A DNA stretch of 64,000 nt, taken from assembly GCF_004217565.1 (NCBI RefSeq), contig NZ_SHLA01000001.1, positions 3,224,001 through 3,288,000 of the forward strand, given 5' to 3'. Source of the stretch: Zhihengliuella halotolerans. GTDB lineage: Bacteria > Actinomycetota > Actinomycetes > Actinomycetales > Micrococcaceae. Below are positions 17,032 through 27,766 of the stretch, piece by piece (position 1 is the stretch's first letter; each line of letters opens with the position of its first letter). The notes below the pieces were generated by a model, which was given only the letters and a program-made list of their open reading frames with translations, did not search any database and was not told the origin of the DNA. The position numbers and the translations under genes are program-made.

Positions 17032-18729
17032 TCACGCCGCGTCGCCGTCGAGGTCGATGCGCAGCTCGTTGCCCGGAATCGACGCCAGCAGCCGCCGCGT
17101 GTACGGGTGCCGCGGGTTCGTGAAGATCTCCTCGCTGGACGCCGCTTCCACCAGCTCGCCGTCCTTCATCACGCATACGAAGTCGGAGATCAGCCGCACC
17201 ACGGCGAGGTCGTGCGAGATGAACAGGTAGCTGAGCCCCATCTCCTTTTGGAGTGAACCGAGCAGCTTGAGGATCTGGTCCTGCACCAGGACGTCGAGCG
17301 CCGAGACCGGCTCGTCGCACACGATCAGCTCCGGCTTCAGCGCGAGCGCCCGCGCGATCGCCACGCGCTGCCGCTGACCGCCCGAGAGCTCCGACGGGTA
17401 GCGGCGCAGCATCGCGACCGGCAGCGCCACCTGCTCCATGAGTTCCTGCACGCGCGCCCGCCGCTCGGCCGGGGTGCCGCGCTTGTAGGCCTTGAGCGGC
17501 TCCTCGATGATCCGGCCGACGGTGAACATCGGGTTCAGGGACGAGTACGGGTCCTGGAACACGGGCTGCACGCGCTGCCGGAAGTCGTCGAGCGCCGCCT
17601 TGTCGAGCGTCGCGACGTCCTGCCCGTCGAAGAGCATCGTTCCGCTCGTGGGGTCGATGACCTTCAGCAGCATGCGTGCCGTCGTCGTCTTGCCCGACCC
17701 TGACTCGCCGACGATCGCGACCGTCGACCCGCGCGGGATCTCGAGCGAGACGTTCTTCGTCGCGTAGAAGTCCTCCCGCGATCCGCGCCGTTTGTAGACC
17801 TTGGTCAGGTCGCGGATCTCCACGATGTTGTCCGCCGCCTCCGCGGGCATGTCCTCGGGTATGACGTCGGCAGCGGCTTTCGCGCGTTCCTCGAGGTCCG
17901 CGGTGTAGGCCCCGGGCAGCAGGCGGGCGGCCGCCACCGAGGGGGCCGCCGCGACCAGCGAGCGCGTGTAGGGGTGCTGTGGGTCCTCGAGCAACTGCTT
18001 CGCGTTGCCCGCCTCGACGACGTGACCGCGGTGCATGACGACGAGTTCCGAAGCGCGCTCCGCGGCCAGGCCGAGGTCGTGGGTGATGAGCAGGACGGCC
18101 GTGCCGGCCTCCTCGGTCATCTGCTGGATCTGATCGAGGATCACGTGCTGGACGGTCACGTCGAGGGCCGACGTCGGCTCGTCGGCGATGAGCAGGCGCG
18201 GCCGGCAGGCGAGCCCGATCGCGATGAGCGCGCGCTGGCGGAGGCCGCCCGAGAATTCGTGCGGGTACATCTTCGCGCGGGCTTTGGCGTCCGGGATTCC
18301 GGCGGCCTCAAGGGTCGCGACGACTTTCGCGTCGACGTCCTTCTTGGTTGCCATGCCGTGGGCGAGCAGGGTCTCGGCGACCTGGGTGCCGATCTTCGAG
18401 ACGGGGTTCAGGTTGGACATGGGGTCCTGCGGCACCATGCCGATGTGCTTGCCGCGGATCTTCTGCAGCTCCGGCTCGGGCAGGCCGAGGAGCTCGCGCC
18501 CGTCGAGTCGCACGCTTCCGCGGACCAGGGCGTTCGACGGCAGCAGCCCGATGGCGGCCATCGCCGTCGTGCTCTTTCCCGAACCGGATTCGCCGACGAT
18601 GGCGAGGGTGCGGCCCGGCTGCAGCGTGAGGCTCGCGCTGTGGATGGCGGAGACCTCGCCGTGCATGGTCTTGAAATCGACGGCCAGGTCGGAGATCTCC
18701 AGCAAGGGTGCGGGCTGCGAATCGGTCAT
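17032..18729 (-). CDS. Fused dual ATPase of an oligopeptide/nickel-type ABC importer
   Basis: A 565-residue fusion of DppD-like and DppF-like ATPases. Half one has Walker A GESGSGKST, signature FSGGLRQRALIA and Walker B LLIADEPTSALD; half two has GESGSGKTT, LSGGQRQRVAIA and LIVCDEPVSALD. Each half carries the C-terminal NPRHPYT/DPQHPYT motif of oligopeptide-transporter ATPases. It is monocistronic and 7 kb from the binding-protein/permease operon at 6099-9864, which lacks an ATPase, so it is the obvious partner. The shared promoter motif supports this. Start: ATG 18729; the upstream frame has no better site. Confidence 0.88.
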   Translation of the reverse strand: MTDSQPAPLLEISDLAVDFKTMHGEVSAIHSASLTLQPGRTLAIVGESGSGKSTTAMAAIGLLPSNALVRGSVRLDGRELLGLPEPELQKIRGKHIGMVPQDPMSNLNPVSKIGTQVAETLLAHGMATKKDVDAKVVATLEAAGIPDAKARAKMYPHEFSGGLRQRALIAIGLACRPRLLIADEPTSALDVTVQHVILDQIQQMTEEAGTAVLLITHDLGLAAERASELVVMHRGHVVEAGNAKQLLEDPQHPYTRSLVAAAPSVAAARLLPGAYTADLEERAKAAADVIPEDMPAEAADNIVEIRDLTKVYKRRGSREDFYATKNVSLEIPRGSTVAIVGESGSGKTTTARMLLKVIDPTSGTMLFDGQDVATLDKAALDDFRQRVQPVFQDPYSSLNPMFTVGRIIEEPLKAYKRGTPAERRARVQELMEQVALPVAMLRRYPSELSGGQRQRVAIARALALKPELIVCDEPVSALDVLVQDQILKLLGSLQKEMGLSYLFISHDLAVVRLISDFVCVMKDGELVEAASSEEIFTNPRHPYTRRLLASIPGNELRIDLDGDAA

Positions 18730-18760
18730 GGGTCCATCCTGCCTCAAACTTGTGGCAGAT

Positions 18761-18776
18761 ATGTTTCACGTCACAT
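18761..18776. promoter_or_regulatory. 16-bp motif shared with the binding-protein operon promoter
   Basis: ATGTTTCACGTCACAT lies 32 bases before the ATPase start and matches 13 of 16 bases of the element at 5942-5957. The inverted ATGT/ACAT ends suggest a dimer-binding site. It also overlaps the likely promoter region of this leftward gene. Confidence 0.4.
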
Positions 18777-18792
18777 CTGGCGCGCCGTGAGG

Positions 18793-19518
18793 TCAGGTGC
18801 TGGCCCCGCTCGGCGGGGAGGGGGTTCGTCTGGAAGCGATGCGACCCAGCCAGTGCCGGAGCAGGTCGGCTTCCGGGGCGGAGAATCCCTCCGAGGCCAG
18901 AGGCAGAGCGGCCAGCAGTGCGCTGGCCTGCTCCGCTGGCCCGACGTTTGCCGCGGGCGCTGACAGGCCGGTGATCGCCTCGATCGTCGCCTCGCGCATC
19001 GCGGCAGACAGCGCGGGGTCCGGGGTGCGGGTGATGATCTGGCGCAGCGTGACGCCGATATTGGCGGCCAGGACGTGGTCCGTGGCCTGCTGCGGATCGA
19101 CCCGGAGTCGACCCTGCGCGTGCGCCTGCTCCATGAGGCCGAGCAGCGCCCTGGTTGGTCGATCCTCCGCGGTGCTGCGGCTTCCCGGGGCGACCTGCCC
19201 GTACATGAGTGCGTAGAAGGCCGGATTCTCCAGCCCGAAGGACACGTGCAGGTCCCATCCGGAGCGGAGGTTCCGCAGCGGGTCCGGATCCGGTTCGGCC
19301 TGCGTCTTCAGAGCCATGTAGAGGTCGAAGCCGTGCTCGACGACGGCGCCCAGCAGGCCCTCCTTATTGCCGAAGAAATGGTAGAGCGTCGGCATTTTGA
19401 CTCCGACGCGCTCGCAGATGGCGCGCAGGGGGACGTCCTGGCCCGGATGGGCCGCGATGAGGTCCGCGGCGGCCTCGAGCAGTCGCTCCCGTGTATCGGT
19501 ATTGCGCGTTCCTGTCAT
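18793..19518 (-). CDS. TetR-family regulator
   Basis: A 241-residue TetR-type repressor. The N-terminal helix-turn-helix spans about residues 10-55 (RERLLEAAADLIAAH, RAICERVGVKMPTLYHFFGNKEGLL). The C-terminal ligand-binding part is diverse and does not reveal the inducer. It is divergent from a short-chain dehydrogenase gene, with 65 bases between the starts holding a perfect 7-bp inverted repeat. Autoregulation plus control of the dehydrogenase/NTF2 unit is the natural reading. Confidence 0.88.
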   Translation of the reverse strand: MTGTRNTDTRERLLEAAADLIAAHPGQDVPLRAICERVGVKMPTLYHFFGNKEGLLGAVVEHGFDLYMALKTQAEPDPDPLRNLRSGWDLHVSFGLENPAFYALMYGQVAPGSRSTAEDRPTRALLGLMEQAHAQGRLRVDPQQATDHVLAANIGVTLRQIITRTPDPALSAAMREATIEAITGLSAPAANVGPAEQASALLAALPLASEGFSAPEADLLRHWLGRIASRRTPSPPSGAST

Positions 19519-19520
19519 AT

Positions 19521-19541
19521 CGCTATAGTAGCAATATAGCG
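19521..19541. promoter_or_regulatory. Operator between TetR and SDR genes
   Basis: CGCTATA (19521-19527) and TATAGCG (19535-19541) are perfect inverted arms around 7 bases; ATATCG (19517-19522) and CGATAT (19543-19548) form a second, outer pair. The site abuts the TetR start codon at 19518, so binding would block both divergent promoters. Confidence 0.65.
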
Positions 19542-19583
19542 CCGATATACATCGGTGGATCGATCAGATAGGAAAGGCTCACC

Positions 19584-20339
19584 ATGACTACGCATGACCT
19601 GAAAGATCGAGTGGTTCTCGTCGCCGGCGGCGGCAAGAACCTCGGGGGCCTCGTCTCCCGCCAGATGGCAGAGGCCGGGGCGGACGTGGCCATCCATTTC
19701 AACTCGGAGTCCACCCGGCCCGACGCGGAAGAGACGCTTGCCGCGGTCGAGGCCGCCGGCCGGCGCGGTGTCCTGCTGGGCGGGGATCTGACGGTTCCGG
19801 CCAACGTCGAGAAGCTCTTCGCAGACGCCGAGGAGGCGCTCGGCCGCGTCGACGTCGCCGTCAACACGGTCGGCAAGGTGCTGCGCAAGCCGATCGTCGA
19901 GACCACCGAGGACGAGTACGACTCGATGTTCGACATCAATGCCAAGGCCGCTTACTTCTTCATCAAGGAGGCCGGCCAGCGGCTGAACGACGGCGGCAAG
20001 ATCGTCACGATCGCCACGTCGCTGCTGGCGGCGTTCACCGACGGCTATTCCACCTACGCCGGCGGCAAGTCCCCGGTCGAGCACTTCACGCGCGCCGGCG
20101 CGAAGGAGTTCGCCGCCCGCGGCATCTCCGTCACGTCCATCGCCCCGGGCCCGATGGACACGCCCTTCTTCTACGGGCAGGAGACCCCGGAGCGCGTCGA
20201 GTTCCACAAGTCGCAGGCGATGGGCGGCCAGCTCACGCAGATCGAGGACATCGCCCCGATCGTCCGCTTCCTGGCGACCGAGGGCTGGTGGATCACGGGC
20301 CAGACGATCTTCGCCAACGGCGGATACACCACGCGTTAG
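19584..20339 (+). CDS. Short-chain dehydrogenase/reductase
   Basis: A 251-residue classical SDR. The cofactor loop reads VLVAGGGKNLGGLVS, a variant of TGxxxGxG; the active-site pair is YAGGK with a Ser in ATSLLA. Such enzymes use NAD(P)H to reduce or oxidise keto/alcohol groups. The family C-terminus ITGQTIFANGGYTTR is intact. It is first in a two-gene unit with an NTF2-like protein and divergent from its probable TetR repressor. The substrate is unknown. Confidence 0.87.
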   Translation: MTTHDLKDRVVLVAGGGKNLGGLVSRQMAEAGADVAIHFNSESTRPDAEETLAAVEAAGRRGVLLGGDLTVPANVEKLFADAEEALGRVDVAVNTVGKVLRKPIVETTEDEYDSMFDINAKAAYFFIKEAGQRLNDGGKIVTIATSLLAAFTDGYSTYAGGKSPVEHFTRAGAKEFAARGISVTSIAPGPMDTPFFYGQETPERVEFHKSQAMGGQLTQIEDIAPIVRFLATEGWWITGQTIFANGGYTTR

Positions 20340-20368
20340 GCTCGTTTCACCCGAGGAGAGGCTAGATC

Positions 20369-20692
20369 ATGACCGCTGTACCCGAACCTGTGGCGTCCTT
20401 CATCGACGCCGTCAACCGCAACGACGGCGACGCCTTCCTGAACGCGTTCTCGCCGGACGGATTCGTCGACGACTGGGGCCGGATCTTCACTGGCCGCGAG
20501 CAGATCAAGGCCTGGAGCGACGTCGAATTCATCGGCGCGCACGGCACACTGGCGGTCGAGGAGGTCGACGCCGGCGAGGAGGCCATCGAGGTCGTCGGCG
20601 ACTGGCGCAGCCAGCACGCCAACGGACGATCCAAGTTCACCTTCGCGGTCGTCGGCGACCACCTCGCCTCCATGACGATCCGCGAGGGCTGA
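20369..20692 (+). CDS. NTF2/SnoaL-like small protein
   Basis: A 107-residue cone-shaped alpha+beta barrel protein of the NTF2-like superfamily, recognised by PVASFIDAVNRNDGDAFLNAFSPDG and by DDWGRIFTGREQIKAWS. Members are small isomerases, hydrolases or ligand-binding proteins. GAGGAGAGG lies upstream of the ATG, and the gene follows the SDR by 29 bases, so it probably acts in the same pathway. Substrate not determinable. Confidence 0.8.
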   Translation: MTAVPEPVASFIDAVNRNDGDAFLNAFSPDGFVDDWGRIFTGREQIKAWSDVEFIGAHGTLAVEEVDAGEEAIEVVGDWRSQHANGRSKFTFAVVGDHLASMTIREG

Positions 20693-20708
20693 CCCCGCGT
20701 TAAACACG

Positions 20709-20744
20709 TGTGGCCGCCACCCCTGTTGGGATGGCGGCCACACG
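20709..20744. terminator. Bidirectional terminator between NTF2-like gene and katG
   Basis: A perfect 12-bp stem, GTGTGGCCGCCA (20709-20720) and TGGCGGCCACAC (20733-20744), with a 12-base loop that can pair further (CCC/GGG). It lies between convergent genes. Confidence 0.85.
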
Positions 20745-20796
20745 CTTCTGGTCGGCGGGACGGTGCCCGCGATGCGCCGGGCGGGCCGGCGGCCGA

Positions 20797-22974
<2,178 letters not shown>

Positions 22975-22995
22975 GACAATCCTTCCGGAATTGCT

Positions 22996-23430
22996 TCAAG
23001 GGGCATTGGTTGTGGCGGAGCATGCGGGACACAGACCCCAGTAGATGACCTCGGCTTCGTCGATGTCGAAGCCGTGGCCTTCAGGAGCGTGCAGGCACGG
23101 AGCCTTGCCTTCGGCGCATTCGACGTCGACGACGGCGCCGCACTGCCGGCAGACCAGGTGGTGGTGGTTGTCGCCCACCCGTGACTCGTACCGTGCCAGC
23201 GACCCGGCGGGCTGGATGCTGCGCAGCAGCCCGGCCTGGGTCAGGGCCCGCAGGGCGTCGTACACGGCCTGCCGGGAAACCTCCGGCCGGATCGCGTGGA
23301 CGGCGCCCAGGACGGTGTCCGTGTTCGCATGCGGGTGTGCCTCGACGGCCTGCAGCACCGCCACCCGGGGGCGGGTGACGCGCAGGCCAGATTCACGCAG
23401 CTGGTGCTCGTGATCAGTCTCGGTCCGCAT
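22996..23430 (-). CDS. furA: Fur-family regulator, FurA type
   Basis: A 144-residue Fur-superfamily repressor. The winged helix spans about residues 10-85 (RPRVAVLQAVEAHPH, SRQAVYDALRALTQAGLL); the metal-binding region has HHHLVCRQCG and the second pair CPAC in the C-terminal tail, forming a structural zinc site. Position directly upstream of katG identifies it as the redox/iron-responsive FurA group rather than Zur or Fur. It probably represses its own promoter and katG. Confidence 0.92.
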   Translation of the reverse strand: MRTETDHEHQLRESGLRVTRPRVAVLQAVEAHPHANTDTVLGAVHAIRPEVSRQAVYDALRALTQAGLLRSIQPAGSLARYESRVGDNHHHLVCRQCGAVVDVECAEGKAPCLHAPEGHGFDIDEAEVIYWGLCPACSATTNAP

Positions 23431-23435
23431 GCGCC

Positions 23436-23464
23436 CAATCTACTCCTTATCTGGACACAGTCAA
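23436..23464 (-). promoter_or_regulatory. furA promoter, probably giving a leaderless transcript
   Basis: On the minus strand TCTTGACT is followed 16-17 bases later by TAGATT, only a few bases before the furA ATG at 23430. Spacing puts the transcription start at or next to the start codon. The sequence closely resembles the mycobacterial furA promoter as I remember it, which also gives a leaderless mRNA. Confidence 0.55.
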
Positions 23465-23591
23465 GATTAGATGTGGATTTGTCGACGACTGTTCGCCGTG
23501 CCGTCATCTTCCGGTTGCTACCCGCGGGCTCGCGGTCGAACCGGCCTTGACGGCATGCCCCTCGAGTCCCCATACTTGGCGTCACCGATAT

Positions 23592-23610
23592 ATTTAGATC
23601 CTAAATTTAG
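23592..23610. promoter_or_regulatory. Overlapping AT-rich palindromes ahead of the alpha-glucosidase gene
   Basis: ATTTAG-ATC-CTAAAT (23592-23606) is a perfect inverted repeat and CTAAATTTAG (23601-23610) is a perfect 10-bp palindrome overlapping it. TTGACG follows at 23611 as a possible -35. The region is strikingly AT-rich for this genome and is a good repressor-site candidate. Confidence 0.4.
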
Positions 23611-23672
23611 TTGACGCGAGTCGAGTGGGTGCCGAACGCCCAGTGTTCGCGCGACGGGAAGCAGCTGCAATC

Positions 23673-25361
23673 ATGACCGAATCGTCCCGAACCGCCGCGG
23701 CCGACTGGTGGCGCCAGGCCTCCGTCTACCAGATCTACCCGCGCAGCTTCGCCGATGCCAACGGCGACGGCATCGGCGACCTCAAGGGCATCACGTCCAA
23801 GGTCGGCTACCTGCAGGAGCTGGGCATCGAGGCCGTCTGGCTCAGCCCGTTCTACCCCTCGGAACTCGCGGACGGCGGCTACGACGTCGCCGACTACCGC
23901 GATGTCGATCCCAAGATCGGCACCCTGGCCGACTTCGATGAGATGACCGCCGCACTGCATGCCGCGGGCATCAAGGTCATCGTCGACATCGTCCCGAACC
24001 ACACCTCGGATCAGCACGAGTGGTTCCGCGAGGCCCTCGCCGCCCCCGAGGGATCCGATGCACGCGACCGGTACATCTTCCGCGAGGGCAAGGGGGAGAA
24101 CGGGGAGCTGCCCCCGAACAACTGGACCTCGATCTTCGGCGGTCCCGCCTGGGAGCGCATCACCGAGCCGGATGGTACGCCCGGCCAGTGGTACTTCCAC
24201 CTCTTCGCCAAGGAGCAGCCGGACCTGAACTGGGACCGCCGGGACGTGCGCGAAGATTTCCTGAAGACACTGCGCTTCTGGTCCGACCGCGGGGTCGACG
24301 GCTTCCGCATCGACGTGGCCCACTCGCTGACCAAGAACCTCGACGAAGCCTACGACGCACTGACCACGATCCTCGGCGACTGGAGCATCTTCGAGGACGG
24401 CCAGCACCCGATCTGGGACCGCGACGAGGTGCACGAGATCTACGCCGAGTGGCGCGAGGTCTTCAACTCCTACGACCCGCCGCGGACCGCCGTCGCCGAG
24501 GCCTGGGTTCCGAAGCCGCACCGCCGCGCCCGCTACGCCTCGCCGGAGAGCCTGGGCCAGGCTTTCAACTTCGATCTGCTCGTCGCCGACTTCGACGCGG
24601 CGGAGTTCCGCAAGATCATCTCGGAGAACCTGGAGTTCGCGACCGAGTCCGGCTCGTCGACCACGTGGGTCTTCTCGAACCACGACGTCGTCCGCCACGC
24701 CACGCGCTACGGCCTGCCGAGTGTCCACGGCGGCCTCAACGACGGGTTCTCGGGCGGCAACAACGGCAAGCAGTGGCTGCTCGACGGCGGCGACCCGGCC
24801 GCCGTCGACATCGAGCTCGGCCTGCGCCGCGCGAAGGCGGCCACGGCCCTCATGCTGGCCCTGCCCGGGTCGGCCTACCTGTACCAGGGGGAGGAGCTCG
24901 GCCTGCAGGAGGCCGGGCAGATCCCGGACGCGGACCGCCAGGACCCGGCGTTCTTCCGCAACCCCGGCGTCGACATCGGCCGCGACGGCTGCCGCGTCCC
25001 GCTGCCGTGGGAGCCGACCGGTTCCGCGCTCGGATTCGGCGCGGGCACCGCGCACCTGCCGCAGCCCGAGTGGTTCGCCGACTACGCCGCCAGCGCGCAG
25101 GAAGCCGACGCCGGATCGACGCTCGCGTTCTACCGCCGAGCCCTCGCCCTGCGTGGCGAGCTGCAGACCGAAGAGGCGCTGGCCTGGCAGGAGACCGGGG
25201 CCGCCGACGTCCTGCACTTCAGCCGCCCGGGCGGCTGGCACGTCGTGACGAACTTCGGTGCTGAGCCGGTGGAGCTGCCGGCCGGCGAGATCCTCCTGAT
25301 CAGCACTCCGCTCGTCGACGGGAAGCTGCCGGCGGACTCGACCGCCTGGCTCAAGCGGTAG
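23673..25361 (+). CDS. GH13 alpha-glucosidase (oligo-1,6-glucosidase type)
   Basis: A 562-residue cytoplasmic GH13 enzyme. The four conserved regions are visible: DIVPNHTS, GFRIDVAHS (nucleophile Asp), AVAEAWVP (acid/base Glu) and FSNHDVVRH (transition-state Asp). The N-terminal SVYQIYPRSFADANGDGIGDL segment has the calcium-site pattern of alpha-glucosidases. It releases glucose from malto- or isomalto-oligosaccharides. ATG 23673 is chosen since the domain begins soon after it; GGGAAG lies about 11 bases upstream. No transporter is adjacent. Confidence 0.92.
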   Translation: MTESSRTAAADWWRQASVYQIYPRSFADANGDGIGDLKGITSKVGYLQELGIEAVWLSPFYPSELADGGYDVADYRDVDPKIGTLADFDEMTAALHAAGIKVIVDIVPNHTSDQHEWFREALAAPEGSDARDRYIFREGKGENGELPPNNWTSIFGGPAWERITEPDGTPGQWYFHLFAKEQPDLNWDRRDVREDFLKTLRFWSDRGVDGFRIDVAHSLTKNLDEAYDALTTILGDWSIFEDGQHPIWDRDEVHEIYAEWREVFNSYDPPRTAVAEAWVPKPHRRARYASPESLGQAFNFDLLVADFDAAEFRKIISENLEFATESGSSTTWVFSNHDVVRHATRYGLPSVHGGLNDGFSGGNNGKQWLLDGGDPAAVDIELGLRRAKAATALMLALPGSAYLYQGEELGLQEAGQIPDADRQDPAFFRNPGVDIGRDGCRVPLPWEPTGSALGFGAGTAHLPQPEWFADYAASAQEADAGSTLAFYRRALALRGELQTEEALAWQETGAADVLHFSRPGGWHVVTNFGAEPVELPAGEILLISTPLVDGKLPADSTAWLKR

Positions 25362-25378
25362 CCTCCTGGTGAGGCGAG

Positions 25379-25424
25379 CACGACGGCGTCGCCCACCCCG
25401 CGCGGGGAGGGCGACGCCGTCGTG
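25379..25424. terminator. Strong hairpin between alpha-glucosidase and kinase genes
   Basis: A perfect 16-bp stem beginning CACGACGGCGTCGCCC (25379-25394, paired with 25409-25424). The loop CCCCGCGCGGGG is itself self-complementary. It lies between convergent genes. Confidence 0.85.
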
Positions 25425-25487
25425 TTGTGCGGGTTCATGCTGGGCGCGTCCGTCCGTTTCCGGTGGGACCCTGCTTCCGCGAGCCGG

Positions 25488-26018
25488 CTACTTGGCGCCG
25501 GCGTTGATGAGCGACTCGGCCTCGGCGGCCAGAGCCTCGGCGGATGCGTGCCGCGAGTCGAGCACGTGGCGCGGATCCTTCCACAGCGCGAGCTGGAAAC
25601 GCCGCCGGTTCAGGGAGATCCACGTGGGGGCGCCGATGAGGGGATCCTCGACCCGCTTGCGCTGCTGCAGACGCATGCGGTGCACCGTCGGGTCGGAGCA
25701 CACGACCTCGAACCAGAGCAGCTCGGCGCCGGTCCGCTCGGCCAGGCGCTTCCACTGCCCGCGCGCCTCAGCGGTGTCGTTGACGGCGTCGATCACGACG
25801 TCGAGTCCGTTGCGCAGCTGCGGTTCAGCGGCCGCCTCGACGGCGGCGTACGCGGCGTGCCCGGTCGGCTGCCGCTTCTGCTCGACGCCCGCGGAGACGA
25901 TCGCGGCCTCCAGCGGGTCCACGCCGAGCAGGACGGCGCCGAGGCGGGAGGCGAGGGCCTCCGCCGTCGTCGACTTGCCCGTGCCGGGCAGCCCGGCGAG
26001 GGCGATGAGTCGGGCCAC
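25488..26018 (-). CDS. P-loop kinase-like ATPase
   Basis: A 176-residue AAA_33/zeta-toxin-like kinase. The Walker A is GLPGTGKST at residues 8-16; the hydrophobic strand ending in VIDAVND (residues about 75-81) supplies the Walker B Asp. Proteins of this kind phosphorylate small molecules or nucleotides; no antitoxin gene is adjacent, so a toxin role is not supported. It is monocistronic. Confidence 0.7.
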   Translation of the reverse strand: MARLIALAGLPGTGKSTTAEALASRLGAVLLGVDPLEAAIVSAGVEQKRQPTGHAAYAAVEAAAEPQLRNGLDVVIDAVNDTAEARGQWKRLAERTGAELLWFEVVCSDPTVHRMRLQQRKRVEDPLIGAPTWISLNRRRFQLALWKDPRHVLDSRHASAEALAAEAESLINAGAK

Positions 26019-26128
26019 GGGATCAACCTCTTCTCACTCGGCCGGCGGATAGGACGACGCCGGCGCGGCAGCCTCGTCGTCTGCGACGATTCTGCCACGC
26101 GGCGCGCCGCCGCGGCAGTGACCTGCGA

Positions 26129-27571
26129 CTAGTCGCGCAGGGCCAGGTCCGGGCGGACCCGGCCGGTGGGGCCGACGAGCAGTCGGTAGCCGACGAGGAG
26201 CAGCGCGATCCAGACGCCGCCGACGATGAGGGCCGCCCGCCCGGCCGGCGTGAACGCCAGGATGACGACGATCAGGCCCATGAACGCGAGGCCCAAGTAG
26301 TTCAGCACTGGCCACAGTGGGGCGGCGAACCCGCCCGGCTGCTCGCCGTTCCGCGCCATTTCGCGGCGCATGTTGCAGTGCGCGAGCAGGATCGAGGCCC
26401 ACGTGAACACGGTCGCGAAGGTCGCGATCGAGGCGACGATCAGGAACAGCTGGTCGGGGATCCAGAGGTAGACGAACAGTCCGATCACGAGGCAGCACGC
26501 GACGATCGCGACCGGCTGGACGGGCACGCCCGCCTTCGAGACGCGCGTGAACGATGCCGGGGCGTGGCCCTGCTCGGCGAGGCCGTACATCGTGCGGGAC
26601 GCGGCGTAGGTGATGGAGTTCATCGCTGAGAGTGCAGCGGAGAGCACCACCGCGTTGATCACGTGCGCCGCCCCGGGGATGCCGAGCACGGCGAAGACCT
26701 GGACGAACGGGGACTCACCCGAGCCGATCTCGGTCCACGGGATCAGCATGAGCATCACGCCGATCGTGAGGATGTAGAACACGAGGATGCGGATCGGGAC
26801 GGTGTTCACGGCCTTCGGGATCGCGCGGGCCGGGTCGTCGGCCTCGCCGGCGGTCATGCCGAGCGTCTCCACGCCGCCGAACGAGAACACCACGATGCCC
26901 AGGCTCATGATGATGCCCCAGACGCCGAAGGGCGCGAAGCCGGAGTGCTCGAAGAAGTTGTGCGGACCGGGCGTGAAGCCGCCGAGGCTGACGCCGCCGA
27001 TGACGAGCGCGAGGCCGCCGACGATCATGGCGACGATCGTGACGACCTTGATGAGCGTGAACCAGAACTCGAGTTCACCGAAGACTTTCACGCGCATGAG
27101 GTTCAGGCCGCAGATAAGCACGAGCGCGGCCACCATCCACACCCAGCCGGGGGTGTCGGGGTACCACATCTTCATATACATCGCGGCGGCGGTCATGTCG
27201 GCGATGGCGACGATGATCATCTCGAACGCGAAGGTCCAGCCGGTCAGGAAGCCGGCGGTCGGGCTGATGTACCGGCCCGAGTACTGGGCGAAGGAACCGG
27301 CGACGGGGTGGCGGACGGCCATCTCCCCGAGGGCGCGCATCACCGCGTAGACCGCGCAGCCGGCGATCAGGTACGCGATGAGCACGGCCGGGCCGGCCGC
27401 CTGAATGGTCTCCGAGGAGCCGTAGAACAGGCCGGTACCGATCGCGGAGCCGAGTGCGATGAAGCGGATGTGCCGCAGCGAGAGTTTACGTTCGAGTTCG
27501 TTGGCTGACGGGTCCGGACTCGTCGTCGAGCCCGCGCCGTGCTCGTGCACGGTGGTCTTGCTGGAAGTCAT
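26129..27571 (-). CDS. APC-family amino acid permease
   Basis: A 480-residue, 12-helix permease of the amino acid-polyamine-organocation family. The first helix has the substrate-binding GSAIGTGLFYGSSETI motif; later the FSFGGVETLGMTAGEADDP stretch is typical of the amino acid transporter (AAT) subfamily (proline/GABA/D-serine-like). It would import an amino acid with protons. Its N-terminal 30 residues are hydrophilic. The substrate cannot be assigned. Confidence 0.88.
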   Translation of the reverse strand: MTSSKTTVHEHGAGSTTSPDPSANELERKLSLRHIRFIALGSAIGTGLFYGSSETIQAAGPAVLIAYLIAGCAVYAVMRALGEMAVRHPVAGSFAQYSGRYISPTAGFLTGWTFAFEMIIVAIADMTAAAMYMKMWYPDTPGWVWMVAALVLICGLNLMRVKVFGELEFWFTLIKVVTIVAMIVGGLALVIGGVSLGGFTPGPHNFFEHSGFAPFGVWGIIMSLGIVVFSFGGVETLGMTAGEADDPARAIPKAVNTVPIRILVFYILTIGVMLMLIPWTEIGSGESPFVQVFAVLGIPGAAHVINAVVLSAALSAMNSITYAASRTMYGLAEQGHAPASFTRVSKAGVPVQPVAIVACCLVIGLFVYLWIPDQLFLIVASIATFATVFTWASILLAHCNMRREMARNGEQPGGFAAPLWPVLNYLGLAFMGLIVVILAFTPAGRAALIVGGVWIALLLVGYRLLVGPTGRVRPDLALRD

Positions 27572-27766
27572 ATCGGTCCTGTTGTCTCATGCCTGGCCGT
27601 AACAATGTGAGGGTGCCATGGCTGGGATTGCCCCAACGGGGCAGCGTCCAGTGTTCCACGGTGATGAGCGTTCCGTCACATTCGGCCCCGTGACGTTGTG
27701 TGAAGCCCCGTACTCGCGTGCGCCGCGTGTGGCGCGGATGCGCGCCGAGGTGGCAGGGTTGAGGCC

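Noticed and set aside
25488-26018. Zeta-toxin reading of the P-loop kinase
   Set aside because: No epsilon-like antitoxin or other small partner gene is adjacent.
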